NCBI GenBank assembly: GCA_028280485.1
Contig: JANQLS010000090.1
Coordinates: 1-64,000 of the forward strand
Reading direction: 5' to 3'
Source: Planctomycetota bacterium
Lineage (GTDB): Bacteria > Planctomycetota > UBA8108 > JACQVS01
DNA: 64,000 nt
This document shows positions 10,827-21,026 of this stretch, in pieces. A program made the position numbers and the translations under genes. Within the stretch, counting starts at the first letter, position 1. Each line of letters opens with the position of its first letter. The notes beneath the pieces are model-generated. The model was not told where the DNA came from. It searched no databases and worked only from the letters and a program-made list of their open reading frames with translations.

Positions 10827-11693
10827 TTATTGAAATTGATCTTTAAAGTGATTCCAGACCGCGAATCCCAAACAGACTGCCGTCAGCCCAGTGGTGAGGA
10901 GGCAGGGGATTTTCCACTTTTGAGTCGTTTGACTGGTCGTATACCGAGGTACGAAATAGCCGAGGAGGGCTCCGGCAACAAGCCCACCGATGTGGCCGGC
11001 GTGATCGATGTTAACTCTTCCGCCGATTCCCATTGAGATCAGAACGATGATGACAATATTGAAACCAATTTGGCGGAACAGATCTTTATCTTTGTGTCGA
11101 AAGCTGTAGCCGAGTAAGACGCCAAACAACCCGAAGACCGCACCTGAAGCCCCCACGGCGCCAGGAAGTCCGTAAGGGAGTTGGCTGAGGACATCGGACA
11201 TGGAGTAAGCTCTATCTGTGAACCAAATGGTGAAGTAATCGTAACTTCGATGACCATTTACATTGAGCCAAATCGATCCAAATCGCCAGCAGACAGAGGC
11301 GATTGAACCAATGAAGCCGCTGATTAAATAGACAGAGAGGAATCGGGCCGTCCCCACTAGGGGTTCTAACACTTTTCCCATTTGAAACAAGATATAACAG
11401 TTCATACCGACATGAAGGAACCCAGCGTGAAGAAAGGTGGCAGCCATGATTCTCCAGTACTGACCCGTAAGCGTTTCCTTCATGGAGGCAGAGCCCAAAA
11501 CGTAGGTGACATCGGGGTGAATGTTTTGGACAAAACCCTGACCGACCTGTGCTTTAATTTGATCGGGAAGCTTGCCGTGCATGATCCACTCGAGCGCAAA
11601 AAATGCAAAGTTCACCATGAGTAGGCCCGCGAGGCCGGGGAAGATATCGATGAAATTCCCTTGGGTTGGGCGATGGTTCGCAGTGGCGTTCAA
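10827..11693 (-). CDS. Rhomboid-family intramembrane serine protease
   Basis: 288 aa multi-TM; GASGAVFGLFG catalytic Ser motif and HAGHIGGLVAGALLGY. Confidence 0.9.
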   Translation of the reverse strand: MNATANHRPTQGNFIDIFPGLAGLLMVNFAFFALEWIMHGKLPDQIKAQVGQGFVQNIHPDVTYVLGSASMKETLTGQYWRIMAATFLHAGFLHVGMNCYILFQMGKVLEPLVGTARFLSVYLISGFIGSIASVCWRFGSIWLNVNGHRSYDYFTIWFTDRAYSMSDVLSQLPYGLPGAVGASGAVFGLFGVLLGYSFRHKDKDLFRQIGFNIVIIVLISMGIGGRVNIDHAGHIGGLVAGALLGYFVPRYTTSQTTQKWKIPCLLTTGLTAVCLGFAVWNHFKDQFQ

Positions 11694-12027
11694 TGGTGGC
11701 TCCTGAGGGGAAAGTTGCTGAGGATTTTGGTTTTAATCAAATTGAATTATAAATAGTTCTAGTCGATTTAACAGGGCGAACTTCTCGGCGAAAGCTCATG
11801 GTTCTCATCGGCTTCAGATTCGACTAAATGTTGATTAATTCTTCTTGGTGACATTGATGCTTTTTCAGGTATCGGGTTTCATATCCAGTTCAAAGAAAGT
11901 CGTCGGTTCACCCTCTGAGCCGGCTTTAACAATGAAATTAACTTTCGTACTAAGAATTTAGTACGTATGACGCGAAGAGTCTCTTGGAACATTAAAGCAT
12001 TGACATGCCTAAGTTCTGGCTCACGGG

Positions 12028-13173
12028 GTGAGCCGACGACTAGAGACTACAAAATACGTGAAATCCGAATTTGCTCCCCACCAATTACCTGAAAACTTAG
12101 ACCGCATTTTACGCGCGACCAGTCGGTCGGTGTATTTGACGCTGAAGGTGGTCCCACGGTCGATGCGCCAGCAACTGATGCTGGCCTACCTTTTTTGTCG
12201 AGCGGCGGACACGATTGCAGATACTGCGGTCTTACCTCCTGAGAGGCGAGTGGAGTTTTTGGAGTTGTTTCGAGGGCAATTCGAATCTGGACCTGATAGC
12301 TCATCGATTCAACCTATTTTGGAATGGGCGAAGAGTGCGACGGGGGAGGGATTTTCTCCTGCCGAGAAGGATCTTTTAGAAAATTTAGAACAGTGTTTTG
12401 AGATTTTTTCAGGCTATTCGCCTCGTGATAAAGCCATCTTTAAACAGCTCCTGACGACATTGACGCAGGGTATGGCTTTAGATTTGAAGGTTTTTCCTTC
12501 TGAGAAGGAAGCAGAGCAAGAGGGGAAATTGGCCTGGCTTCAAAGCGATGAGGATCTCGATCGGTATTGTTACTTTGTTGCGGGTTGTGTCGGTGAGTTT
12601 TGGACCGATCTGCAATTGGAGCATGTTTCTTCCCTGAGGCAATTGACGCGTGAGGAGTTTTTAGAGGAGGGGATTCGATTTGGGAAAGGGCTCCAGATGA
12701 CGAATGTCCTACGGGATTTACCCGAGGATCTTCGGATCGGGAGGTGCTACATCCCGTTTGACCGGCTTCAGGCTCAAGGTTTGGAGCCCCAGGAGTTGAA
12801 AGAGGGGTTGCGAGTTGAGGCGGGGAAAACTCCCTCGATTCGAATAGACTTGGTTGAAAAACTTAAGCCTATATACAGTGATCTATTGGATTTAACTCTC
12901 GGTCACTTTGAAGCGGGTTGGAGGTATACCCTCAAGTTACCGCGTAGAACTCCACGATTGAGATTGGCTTGTGCCTGGCCCCTGTTGATCGGCTTAGAGA
13001 CCCTCGCGCTACTGAGAAAAGGGACTGAGGAATTGTTGATGGGCGAGCGATTGAAGATCCCGAGGTCGAAAGTCTATCAGCTCGTTTTAGCCTCCAGCTG
13101 GAGAGTTTTTTCAAACGATGCCCTCGACTACCTTTACCGGAGCCTCGAGAGAGAAGCTAAAGGGGAGCTTTAA
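12028..13173 (+). CDS. Squalene/phytoene synthase family protein
   Basis: 381 aa; DTIADT and LQMTNVLRDLPEDLRIGRCYIP Asp-rich motifs. Confidence 0.85.
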   Translation: MSRRLETTKYVKSEFAPHQLPENLDRILRATSRSVYLTLKVVPRSMRQQLMLAYLFCRAADTIADTAVLPPERRVEFLELFRGQFESGPDSSSIQPILEWAKSATGEGFSPAEKDLLENLEQCFEIFSGYSPRDKAIFKQLLTTLTQGMALDLKVFPSEKEAEQEGKLAWLQSDEDLDRYCYFVAGCVGEFWTDLQLEHVSSLRQLTREEFLEEGIRFGKGLQMTNVLRDLPEDLRIGRCYIPFDRLQAQGLEPQELKEGLRVEAGKTPSIRIDLVEKLKPIYSDLLDLTLGHFEAGWRYTLKLPRRTPRLRLACAWPLLIGLETLALLRKGTEELLMGERLKIPRSKVYQLVLASSWRVFSNDALDYLYRSLEREAKGEL

Positions 13174-13225
13174 AATGAGGCACAATGCCCTCGCCCAATC
13201 CAACAAGTTCAAACCCGAAGACCCT

Positions 13226-13636
13226 TACCTGGTAAGGTGAGCTTGCTCTGAATTGAGGCGTTTTCTGAAGTAGCTCAGTCCCCTTTCCCGTTACCAGGTA
13301 ACCGTATTCTCCAGCTCCAGTTATTAGAGATTTCAACCTTTGGACCGCTACCTGGTAGCGTCAATGTTGAGGGAGCAACCCTTAGGGAACAAGGGAACAA
13401 CCCTTACCAGGTAACAGTTTGAAGGAAGATGGTGTTTTTGTAAGTTTTTTAATATTAGTTATTTAGGTTGTTTCTTGATCATGGAGAGTGAATTATAGCC
13501 CCTTACCAGGTAGCGGATAAAGATTCGACTTTAATAAGTAAAGTCGCTACCAGGTAGCGGATTTTGGCGGATTTTGGGCTGGAGTTGGCTTACCAGGTAG
13601 GGGAGAAAAGCCGGGTTGGGGAAGGCTTACCGGGTA
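13226..13636. repeat. Dense cluster of TACC-W-GGTA palindromes
   Basis: Exact copies start at 13226, 13292, 13349, 13405, 13504, 13548, 13591; variant TACCGGGTA at 13628. Confidence 0.95.
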
Positions 13637-13698
13637 GCGGGTGTGGGGGAGTTTCGACTGATTAAGTAAATAATGTTAATTAAATGTGTGATTAAGCC

Positions 13699-14685
13699 AT
13701 GCTACAAAATGAATCAGGCTCGGGCCGAGGGAAACTCAAGGTCGTCGTCTTCTGTGAGATTCAAAAACCTCAGCTTGATTTGCTCCATCAAGCTCGATTT
13801 GAGGTCATTTGTCATGAAGAGAGAGCCGTCGATCTCATCAAAAAAGAGCTTGAAGACGCAGATGGTGCGGTTTCAGGGGTTTACGTCCAATTCGATGAAG
13901 AACTCCTCCAGGCTTGTCCTCATTTGAGAGTCATCGGGCGAATGGGGGTCGGGGTCGACAATATCGACCTCGAAGCGGCCACTCGACACAACGTGCAAGT
14001 GGTCAACACTCCTCTCCCGATCATCGAGCCCGTGGCGGAACACACCCTGGCCCTTATGCTAGCACTCTCTCGAAATTTGATCATCGGGGATAAAAATGTC
14101 CGCGAGGGAAAATTCCGTCACAGTTCCGATGCTCCCTTCGCTGAACTTAAAGGGAAAACCCTGGGGATCATCGGTTTCGGCAATACAGGGAAACGCCTGG
14201 CTGAAATCGCCAAAAACGGCCTCGGGATGAACGTGATCTTTTATGATCCCGTGCCGGTTCCTTCAGAAACTCAATCGGAAATGGGAGTCCAAGCTTGTAC
14301 CTTTGAGGAGGTTTTAGCCCAGGGCGACTACATCTCTCTGCATGTGAGCCTCTCAGAAAAAACCGTTAAGCTTTTTAGTCATAAAGAGTTCCAGCTCATG
14401 AAGGACTCTTCGCGGCTCATCAATTGTTCCCGTGGCCCTGTAGTTGATGAAGAAGCTCTCATCGAAGCCTTAAAGAGTCAAACCATCGCTGGAGCTGCCA
14501 TAGATGTCTTTGAACAAGAGCCGCCCAACCCCGACAATCCGCTCCTTTCGATGCCCAACGTTATATTGACCCCCCATCGAGCTGGGCAGAGCAGTGAAAG
14601 TCTCATCGGCTGTTCCCGTGTTGCTGAAGATGTTGTTCGAGTTCTCCGCGGGGAAGAACCTCGATTTCCAGTGAACAATCTTTAA
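13699..14685 (+). CDS. D-isomer specific 2-hydroxyacid dehydrogenase (phosphoglycerate dehydrogenase-like)
   Basis: 328 aa; GKTLGIIGFGNTGKRLA Rossmann, VGVDNIDLEAA, NCSRGPVVDEEALIEAL, ILTPHRAG motifs. Confidence 0.85.
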   Translation: MLQNESGSGRGKLKVVVFCEIQKPQLDLLHQARFEVICHEERAVDLIKKELEDADGAVSGVYVQFDEELLQACPHLRVIGRMGVGVDNIDLEAATRHNVQVVNTPLPIIEPVAEHTLALMLALSRNLIIGDKNVREGKFRHSSDAPFAELKGKTLGIIGFGNTGKRLAEIAKNGLGMNVIFYDPVPVPSETQSEMGVQACTFEEVLAQGDYISLHVSLSEKTVKLFSHKEFQLMKDSSRLINCSRGPVVDEEALIEALKSQTIAGAAIDVFEQEPPNPDNPLLSMPNVILTPHRAGQSSESLIGCSRVAEDVVRVLRGEEPRFPVNNL

Positions 14686-15233
14686 TTTCAGCGGTCTAAC
14701 CCTTAGAAGCTGATTAAAAAATCAAGCTCAGACGCGCCAGGGGAAAGCCCAATTGGGCTAAACCCTAAATTTCTCGTCGTTCGGTTCCGAACGAGGGGTT
14801 TTATTGGCCTGGATGATTCGGTAAAATGCATGTTTGGCATTTACCCCTTCTAACGAGGAACTCTTCTAAAGAAGAACACCGCAATCCATAGTTCTTTCAT
14901 TCTTGTGAGAATTAGGGAGTTCTGGGGGACACTCTCAGCCTCACCATTTTCCCTTAAGAAGGAATTAGGGTGAACCTCAAGTCATTTACTTGGGAGAATT
15001 CATCTGGTTCTTAAGGAGTCTCATTGGTGTCTGAGAAAGACTTGACTTACGTCCATCACAAAAAGATTCTCATCGGAAAAGATCGAAAACGATCGTTGAA
15101 CTCAACGATTCATTATCTAAAAAGATGAGTGAGGATTTTGACTCCAAAGTCTAAGAATCTAATCACAACGGTCTGTTTGATTGATCTTGTTCTTTGGATT
15201 TAAGATCCCAACATTCGCTCAAAGGAGAGCTTC

Positions 15234-15785
15234 ATGACTTTCGGTAACCGCGACAAGGAGCGATTTTGGATCGCCTTAACCGTGCGTTTTGCATTCGGAA
15301 TGATGTTCCTGATTGCTGCATTAAATATCTTTACTTATTTCGACCGGAAAGATCCGCCAGACAATCCTGATCGATCAGCTACGGCCTATTTTCAATCCAG
15401 TCTTACGCACTTCGTCACCGATTTAAAAGCTCCCTATGAAAACAGTTGGATGAGCTTTAAATGGGCGACGTTTCCCGTTAAGAAAAATGAGGCCCTCAAC
15501 GCCAATATCGGTGCTCCTATCGGAATGCGATTTGTCGAGTGGTTCCTCTATTCCATGCCTTTCATCCTCTTAATACTGTCGATATGCCTCCTCACGGGTT
15601 TGGCCTATCGATTCGCCCTGAGAGCATCCGCGTTCTACATGGTGATTTTAGGCTTAGGAAAATACGCAATCGGAGATACCGCCACGACGGCCCAAGACTT
15701 CATTTTTGCAGCTTTCATTTGTATCGGACTGTTCTTAACAGCTCGTGAAAACAATGAAGCCACTGAAGATACCGTCGCGTTCTAA
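15234..15785 (+). CDS. DoxX-like integral membrane protein
   Basis: 183 aa, ~4 TM segments, RFAFGMMFLIAALN...LRASAFYMVILGLGKY pattern. Confidence 0.55.
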   Translation: MTFGNRDKERFWIALTVRFAFGMMFLIAALNIFTYFDRKDPPDNPDRSATAYFQSSLTHFVTDLKAPYENSWMSFKWATFPVKKNEALNANIGAPIGMRFVEWFLYSMPFILLILSICLLTGLAYRFALRASAFYMVILGLGKYAIGDTATTAQDFIFAAFICIGLFLTARENNEATEDTVAF

Positions 15786-15819
15786 TTTCTCTCGTAGACG
15801 ACTAGGTGCTGATTGAGAT

Positions 15820-16854
15820 TTGAACTTTTCATCCGAAGAGAGCTCCAATCATAGATTTTGGGAGAACTACAGTTCACTCGCTTCAGTGAAAAGTTACCAG
15901 CAATCCATGCTGGGTACTTGGAACAGCTTGATCCTGGTCGACGCAGATTCGAATCCTGGCCTAAAGGGTAAGGATCTCGATTCTGCGGCTTCTTCCGCCT
16001 TCAGCCTGATGCAAAGGTACGAAGAAGAGTTATCAAAGTTTGATCCAGACAGTGAAGTCTCGTTGATGAATTCACTGGCTGCATCCCAAAGAGTGGGAGT
16101 CTCGAGCACTCTTTGGGAGCTCTTAATTCTTTCCAAGAAATTTTGGGAAGTGTCTCGAGGCACTTTTGATCCCAGTATTGCCCCACTGATGCAGGCCTGG
16201 GGATTTGATTCGGGTCACCCCCGAGTGCCCACTGAATCAGAGCTCCAAAGTCTTCGAGCGATTTGCGGATTTGAAAACGTTTCACTTTTTGAAGAAGACT
16301 CAACGGTCTCCTTTAAAAAAGTGGGTGTTTCTATCGATCTTGGAGCTATCGGCAAAGGCTGGATCGTCGATCGAGTCGTCGAGCATCTTCAAGAACTCGG
16401 TGTTCATTCAGGCGCATTGATCAGTGGCCGATCCACGATCGTCTGTTGGGGGCAAGCCCCTCAAGAGAGGTCTTGGAGAATCGGCGTTGCTAATCCTTTC
16501 GAGCCCGATGAGCCATTAGTTGAATTAGAAATTGAATCGGGAGCGATCTCCTCGACGGCAGTCTACGAGAAGCAATTCGAATATGACGGTAAAACTTACG
16601 GTCATGTCATCGATCCCCGAACGAGCCAACCGATAGACAGCTGTTTAGCGGTGACGGTTTGGACCCCCAAGGCTGTTGAGGGGGATGCAGCTTCGACAGC
16701 ACTGTTTGTCTTAGGGCGAACGAATGGCGAAGAAGTCTTGCCTGACTTTGGTCGGGTGAGTGCTTTAGTCGTCGAAGAAGATTCCTCGAGCTGGGGAGGA
16801 TTAAAATCGACCGAACTCTACTCGGGCGATCCTGGCTGGAATCTCATCCGATGA
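15820..16854 (+). CDS. apbE: FAD:protein FMN transferase (ApbE family)
   Basis: 344 aa, TTG start; SKFDPDSEVSLMN, VSIDLGAIGKGWIVD, GKTYGHVIDPRTSQPI, GDAASTALFVLG motifs. Confidence 0.85.
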   Translation: MNFSSEESSNHRFWENYSSLASVKSYQQSMLGTWNSLILVDADSNPGLKGKDLDSAASSAFSLMQRYEEELSKFDPDSEVSLMNSLAASQRVGVSSTLWELLILSKKFWEVSRGTFDPSIAPLMQAWGFDSGHPRVPTESELQSLRAICGFENVSLFEEDSTVSFKKVGVSIDLGAIGKGWIVDRVVEHLQELGVHSGALISGRSTIVCWGQAPQERSWRIGVANPFEPDEPLVELEIESGAISSTAVYEKQFEYDGKTYGHVIDPRTSQPIDSCLAVTVWTPKAVEGDAASTALFVLGRTNGEEVLPDFGRVSALVVEEDSSSWGGLKSTELYSGDPGWNLIR

Positions 16855-17043
16855 AGGATCCAAGGTGAATTCATCGACACTAAGTCAGTCAATACAGAAA
16901 TAAAGCTTTTGAATTCTATGAACTCAGAAGCTTTGGTTTAACAACTAGATAATTGAACCAAATAACCCGATGGGTGTTTTGGTTTCGTCCCTGCGACTTT
17001 TATTTTTCTTGTCGAAAGTAAGTCCAGGTACAAAGGAGGAAGC

Positions 17044-18621
17044 ATGGCTTCTAATGATGTCTCCCGGCGAAGTTTTATCAGCAACTCCACGTTCACTGCT
17101 GCCGGAGTCGCAACGGGTTTATCTTACTACTTCTCTCGCGATAACACTCCTTATCCCGAGGCCGACACCGTAAAGGTGGGCTTCATCGGAATCGGCGCCC
17201 GGGGTGGCGCGCTCTTGAGAGCGATGTTGAGAGTTCCCTGCTCACAGGTCGTTCATATCTGCGATGTACGGGAGTCGATGCAGATCGAGAAGCAAAAGAA
17301 CGTTCAAGATTTCGCAAAGATCAATAAGCCCAATAACCGTCATATAGATCCCGCTTATCTTGAAAATAAGAATCTTCCTTTAAGAACGCCAAATTGGCGT
17401 GACGTGATCAACGATCCCAATGTGGATGCGGTTGTTATCGCAACGCCTCAATATTTACACGGCCCGATGGCGATCGCCGCTTTAGAGGCGGGTAAGTCGG
17501 TCTACTGTGAAAAAGCGATGGCTTACACTGTCGGCGAATGTAAAGACTTATTTCGCTTGGCCACCGAACGAAGAAAGACGCAAGTTTTTCAAGTTGGGCA
17601 TCAACGACACTATTCGAAGATGTACCGCAAGGTTAAAGAGATGGTCTTGGGTGGGCGAATCGGTAATGTCGTCGCCGCGAGAGCTCAGTGGAATCGTAAC
17701 GATGAAATTCGTCGTCCCTGTGAACGACCTGAATTAGAAAAGCTTATTAACTGGCGACTCTATAAAGAATTCAATGGTGGCTTGATGAGTGAGTTTGCGA
17801 GTCACCAAATCGATGTGATCAACATGTTGTTGGGAACGCATCCTGAATCCGTGTGTGGAATGGGTGGTCAAGATTATCCTCGTTATAAAGATGATCGTAC
17901 GACCACCGACAACGTTCACGTGATTTTAAATTACATGAACGATTGGAAGGAACACGTTAAAGACGCCAATGGAGAATGGCGCTTTGAAGCTAAAAAAGAT
18001 GCTCAAGGAAACACTACCAAGTTCCCTGCGCGATTTAGCTATATGTCGATCATGATGAACTCCTTACTAAGACCTTCAGAAATCATCTTCGGTGACGAAG
18101 GTTCCATCCAAATTACTTTGGGTGGAGGTGATTTTTGGAAAGAAGCGAAAGTTCTTAAGAAGCCTGACAAGATTGCTCAAGGAACCAACCCATTCGGTTC
18201 TCACCAAAAGAGTATCATGCTTTCAGGGAGTACGGTTGTCGGCGTAGGCAAAGGCTTGCCTCCAAGTGATGAAGCCATTGAAAATAAATATGATCGTACC
18301 GATTGGACTCAATTCATCGGTAAGATTCCAGGTGGTCACTCTCCCCAAGAAACACTCTTAGCCTTGAACAGTTTCTTAAACTGTATTCGACGAGCTAAGA
18401 AGGGATTGGATTACCACGTTTCGGCTAACGTTAAAGTCGGTCTTTGGGGAGCGATTCCTGATATCATGGCGAACATCGCAATGGAAGAAGGGCGCACTGT
18501 TAAATGGAGTGAGTTCTTTGATGAGAGCTGGGATAAAGAATGGGCTAAGTGGCCTGACCTATCGGTCGAGGAAACTGAAAAGCTGGAAGCAGCTCCTCCC
18601 AAGGATAAAAAGGTCACTTGA
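17044..18621 (+). CDS. Tat-exported Gfo/Idh/MocA family oxidoreductase
   Basis: 525 aa; RRSFISNSTFTAAG signal, VGFIGIGARGGAL Rossmann, YCEKAMAYTVGECKDL. Confidence 0.9.
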   Translation: MASNDVSRRSFISNSTFTAAGVATGLSYYFSRDNTPYPEADTVKVGFIGIGARGGALLRAMLRVPCSQVVHICDVRESMQIEKQKNVQDFAKINKPNNRHIDPAYLENKNLPLRTPNWRDVINDPNVDAVVIATPQYLHGPMAIAALEAGKSVYCEKAMAYTVGECKDLFRLATERRKTQVFQVGHQRHYSKMYRKVKEMVLGGRIGNVVAARAQWNRNDEIRRPCERPELEKLINWRLYKEFNGGLMSEFASHQIDVINMLLGTHPESVCGMGGQDYPRYKDDRTTTDNVHVILNYMNDWKEHVKDANGEWRFEAKKDAQGNTTKFPARFSYMSIMMNSLLRPSEIIFGDEGSIQITLGGGDFWKEAKVLKKPDKIAQGTNPFGSHQKSIMLSGSTVVGVGKGLPPSDEAIENKYDRTDWTQFIGKIPGGHSPQETLLALNSFLNCIRRAKKGLDYHVSANVKVGLWGAIPDIMANIAMEEGRTVKWSEFFDESWDKEWAKWPDLSVEETEKLEAAPPKDKKVT

Positions 18622-18655
18622 TCGTTTAATCTAAAAAGTTCTAAGTATTGAATTT

Positions 18656-18698
18656 AAAAAAGCGGCGAGAATTCTTAAGAGTTCTCGCCGCTTTTTTT
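18656..18698. terminator. Intrinsic (likely bidirectional) terminator
   Basis: AAAAAAGCGGCGAGAA-ttcttaagag-TTCTCGCCGCTTTTTTT between convergent genes. Confidence 0.9.
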
Positions 18699-18723
18699 AT
18701 TTTGTGTCAGTGGTTAAAGAAGA

Positions 18724-19926
18724 TTAGTTGTCAGTAGCTTCTTCTTCAGCAGCTTCTTCTTCAGCTTCGTCGTTTTCTTCTTCTTCCTCAGCTTTTTCAT
18801 TTTCTTCTGCTTCTTCAGATTCTTCTTCTTTGGTTTCCTCAGTTTCTGTTTCGGCTTCTTCTTTAGCCTCTTCAGAGGATTCTTCTTTAGCATTTTCAGC
18901 GGCTTTAGTGCCGGTTGCTTTAATCACTGAAGAGAGAATCGTGTTAAAGAAGAGTTCATCGATTAAACCATTGTGCGTATAGAGAACCTTACCGTTTTTG
19001 TCGATGAAGAGGGTCGTTGGGAAGAAGGGGATCTCTAGGGGTTTAACGAAGCTTCGATCGACGATGCCATATTTCGTTTTTAGGCCGAGGTGTTTGACGT
19101 ATTCAGGGGTTTGCTTGATGCTTTCTTGGTCATCTTTGAAGTATTGGTAGAAGAGCGTTCTGACCGGAATGGTGCTTTCGCTTTTCTCTGCGACTTTATT
19201 GATGGTGTCGACGACTTCGGTCATGCCTTCGTGATGGATTCTGGTGATCACGAGTGCTACTGGGCGATCTTTCAGCTCATCGGGAGAGTATCCACCTTTG
19301 TCAGAGAGGCTTTTAGGTAGATTAGTAATGGTGTAGGCATCTTTATTGGCGAGGCTTTGCTTAAGCTTTTCTTCGATATCTTTGGCTTGTTGATCTCGGA
19401 ACTGCTTTTTGAGCTTGTTGACCCGTTCTAAGAACTCTTTTGACTGACGGATCTCAGTGGGAATCAGAGAGGCGAATTCAAAGGTGAAGGGATTCGACCA
19501 GCCTTCTTCTATAGCTTTGTCAAACCAATCCAAGCAGCCGTAATCTTTAGCCTCTTTAGCTCCCTCGAGGCCTTTAACGCCCAAGAGGCCTTTCATGACG
19601 GCCATGGCCCAGGCAGCGTATGCGCGTAAATCTTTATCATCGGCATGCTTGGAATTGTGATAGGCGGCCCATGCCACATCCCAGGCTCTAGGTAGTTTTG
19701 AATTCTGTAAGAGTCGGCGGATCTGGTTTTTAGATCGGCTTTTAGCCTGGATGCTTTTGCCTTTGTCAGGCGCTTTCTTTTTTGGGGCTTCTTTTTTGGC
19801 CTCTTTAGAATCTCCAGCGGTTTTTTTGGAGGCTTGATCCTTATTAGCGTCTTTGTCTTGAGCCAGCGCCCAAGAATTTGAAAGACTGACAGCTACGATC
19901 AATAAAAGACGTAAAAACATGGTCAT
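18724..19926 (-). CDS. Secreted thioredoxin-fold-like (TlpA-type) protein with Glu-rich C-terminal tail
   Basis: 400 aa; signal peptide, KPLEIPFFPTTLFIDKNGKVLYTHNGL motif; ~50 aa E-rich tail. Confidence 0.65.
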   Translation of the reverse strand: MTMFLRLLLIVAVSLSNSWALAQDKDANKDQASKKTAGDSKEAKKEAPKKKAPDKGKSIQAKSRSKNQIRRLLQNSKLPRAWDVAWAAYHNSKHADDKDLRAYAAWAMAVMKGLLGVKGLEGAKEAKDYGCLDWFDKAIEEGWSNPFTFEFASLIPTEIRQSKEFLERVNKLKKQFRDQQAKDIEEKLKQSLANKDAYTITNLPKSLSDKGGYSPDELKDRPVALVITRIHHEGMTEVVDTINKVAEKSESTIPVRTLFYQYFKDDQESIKQTPEYVKHLGLKTKYGIVDRSFVKPLEIPFFPTTLFIDKNGKVLYTHNGLIDELFFNTILSSVIKATGTKAAENAKEESSEEAKEEAETETEETKEEESEEAEENEKAEEEEENDEAEEEAAEEEATDN

Positions 19927-20547
19927 ACTTAACCTTTTGATTTGCTCTCAATACGAGATTTGAGCTAAGGAGTGAAATAGTTCGGTGAATATTGAGGGGA
20001 GGTCTGATTCAGAGGCCCTTCATAGATTAACTATCTATTATAGCTTCAAGGAACACTCATCTAAAGCCTGCAAGGGGCCAGAATATCGCTATTTTTAAAA
20101 CATTTGACGCTCGGTCAAGCGCTTCATTCAAAGCCAGAATTTAATAAAAAAGGGCGAGATCGATTTGGGCGATTCCTCTCGATGGGAAGGCTCTCCACGT
20201 CCTTCCTGAGTTGATGCTTGCTTAGGGCCCAAAGGGCACTCTCTTGCAGAAATCAGAGTTCCTCACCCTGAGCTTGTTCCCTGCTATTCAATGATTAAAA
20301 CCTCCCTCACTTGTTCGGCTTTGAGCCAAGGTTAGGCCTGCAAAAAGATTAATTTATGTTCATTATCGCCCTTTTTAAGAGATTAATAAATGTGCATTGA
20401 CGCGATGGTCACCTTCTTCAGCAGTCCCATTCCGTTACCTGGTAGCGGTTCAGATCCAGCGATTTAAATTTTTAAGATTAATTAAATAAAAAAGATGTGA
20501 TTTTAATTGTGAACCCTGGGTTGGGGATGTGGAAGTTTTTTGGAGAG

Positions 20548-20563
20548 TGGCAAGGGGTGTGCT
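20548..20563 (+). promoter_or_regulatory. Sigma54 (-24/-12) promoter for glnK-amtB
   Basis: TGGCAaggggtgTGCT: GG-N10-GC spacing intact, ~78 nt upstream of the P-II gene start. Confidence 0.75.
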
Positions 20564-20640
20564 TTCATTGGGCGTGGGGTTATTAATTGTGTTATTTGCA
20601 CTGCACTTTATTTGTTCATTAGGATAAATCGGAGCTGATT

Positions 20641-20988
20641 ATGAAACTGATCACCGCCATTATTCAACCCGCTCGGTTGGAAGCTTTGAGGCAATCGCTT
20701 CAAGCAAATGGGATTTTTGGAATGACCGTCACTGATGCCCATGGTGTGGGACGTCAGCGCGGACACACTGAGGTATACCGCGGCCATGAATATGAAGTCA
20801 ATCTTGTCAAAAAGGTCAAGGTCGACATCGCCGTTGAAGATCACGACGTAGAGAAAGCGGTTGAGTACATCATTAAAGCGGCACGCTCTGGCATCGAAGG
20901 CAAGATCGGGGATGGAAAGATCTTTATCCTCCCGCTTGAAGATGTTGTCCGTATCCGGACGGGCGAAGTTGGGGCGGCTGCGGTTTAG
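20641..20988 (+). CDS. glnK: P-II family nitrogen regulatory protein
   Basis: 115 aa; MKLITAIIQPARLEALRQSL, GRQRGHTEVYRGHEYEV T-loop, GKIGDGKIFILPLEDVVRIRTGE. Confidence 0.95.
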   Translation: MKLITAIIQPARLEALRQSLQANGIFGMTVTDAHGVGRQRGHTEVYRGHEYEVNLVKKVKVDIAVEDHDVEKAVEYIIKAARSGIEGKIGDGKIFILPLEDVVRIRTGEVGAAAV

Positions 20989-21026
20989 GGCAATTTAGTT
21001 AAAGAAATAAAAAATAGTCAATTCGC

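Noticed and set aside
13226-13636. CRISPR array
   Set aside because: Repeat units are ~9-17 bp palindromes with irregular spacing and variable flanks, with no cas genes; not a CRISPR.
18728-18982. 84-aa Ser-rich plus-strand ORF
   Set aside because: Reverse complement of the Glu-rich tail (GAA/GAG runs read as TTC/TCT); low-complexity artefact.
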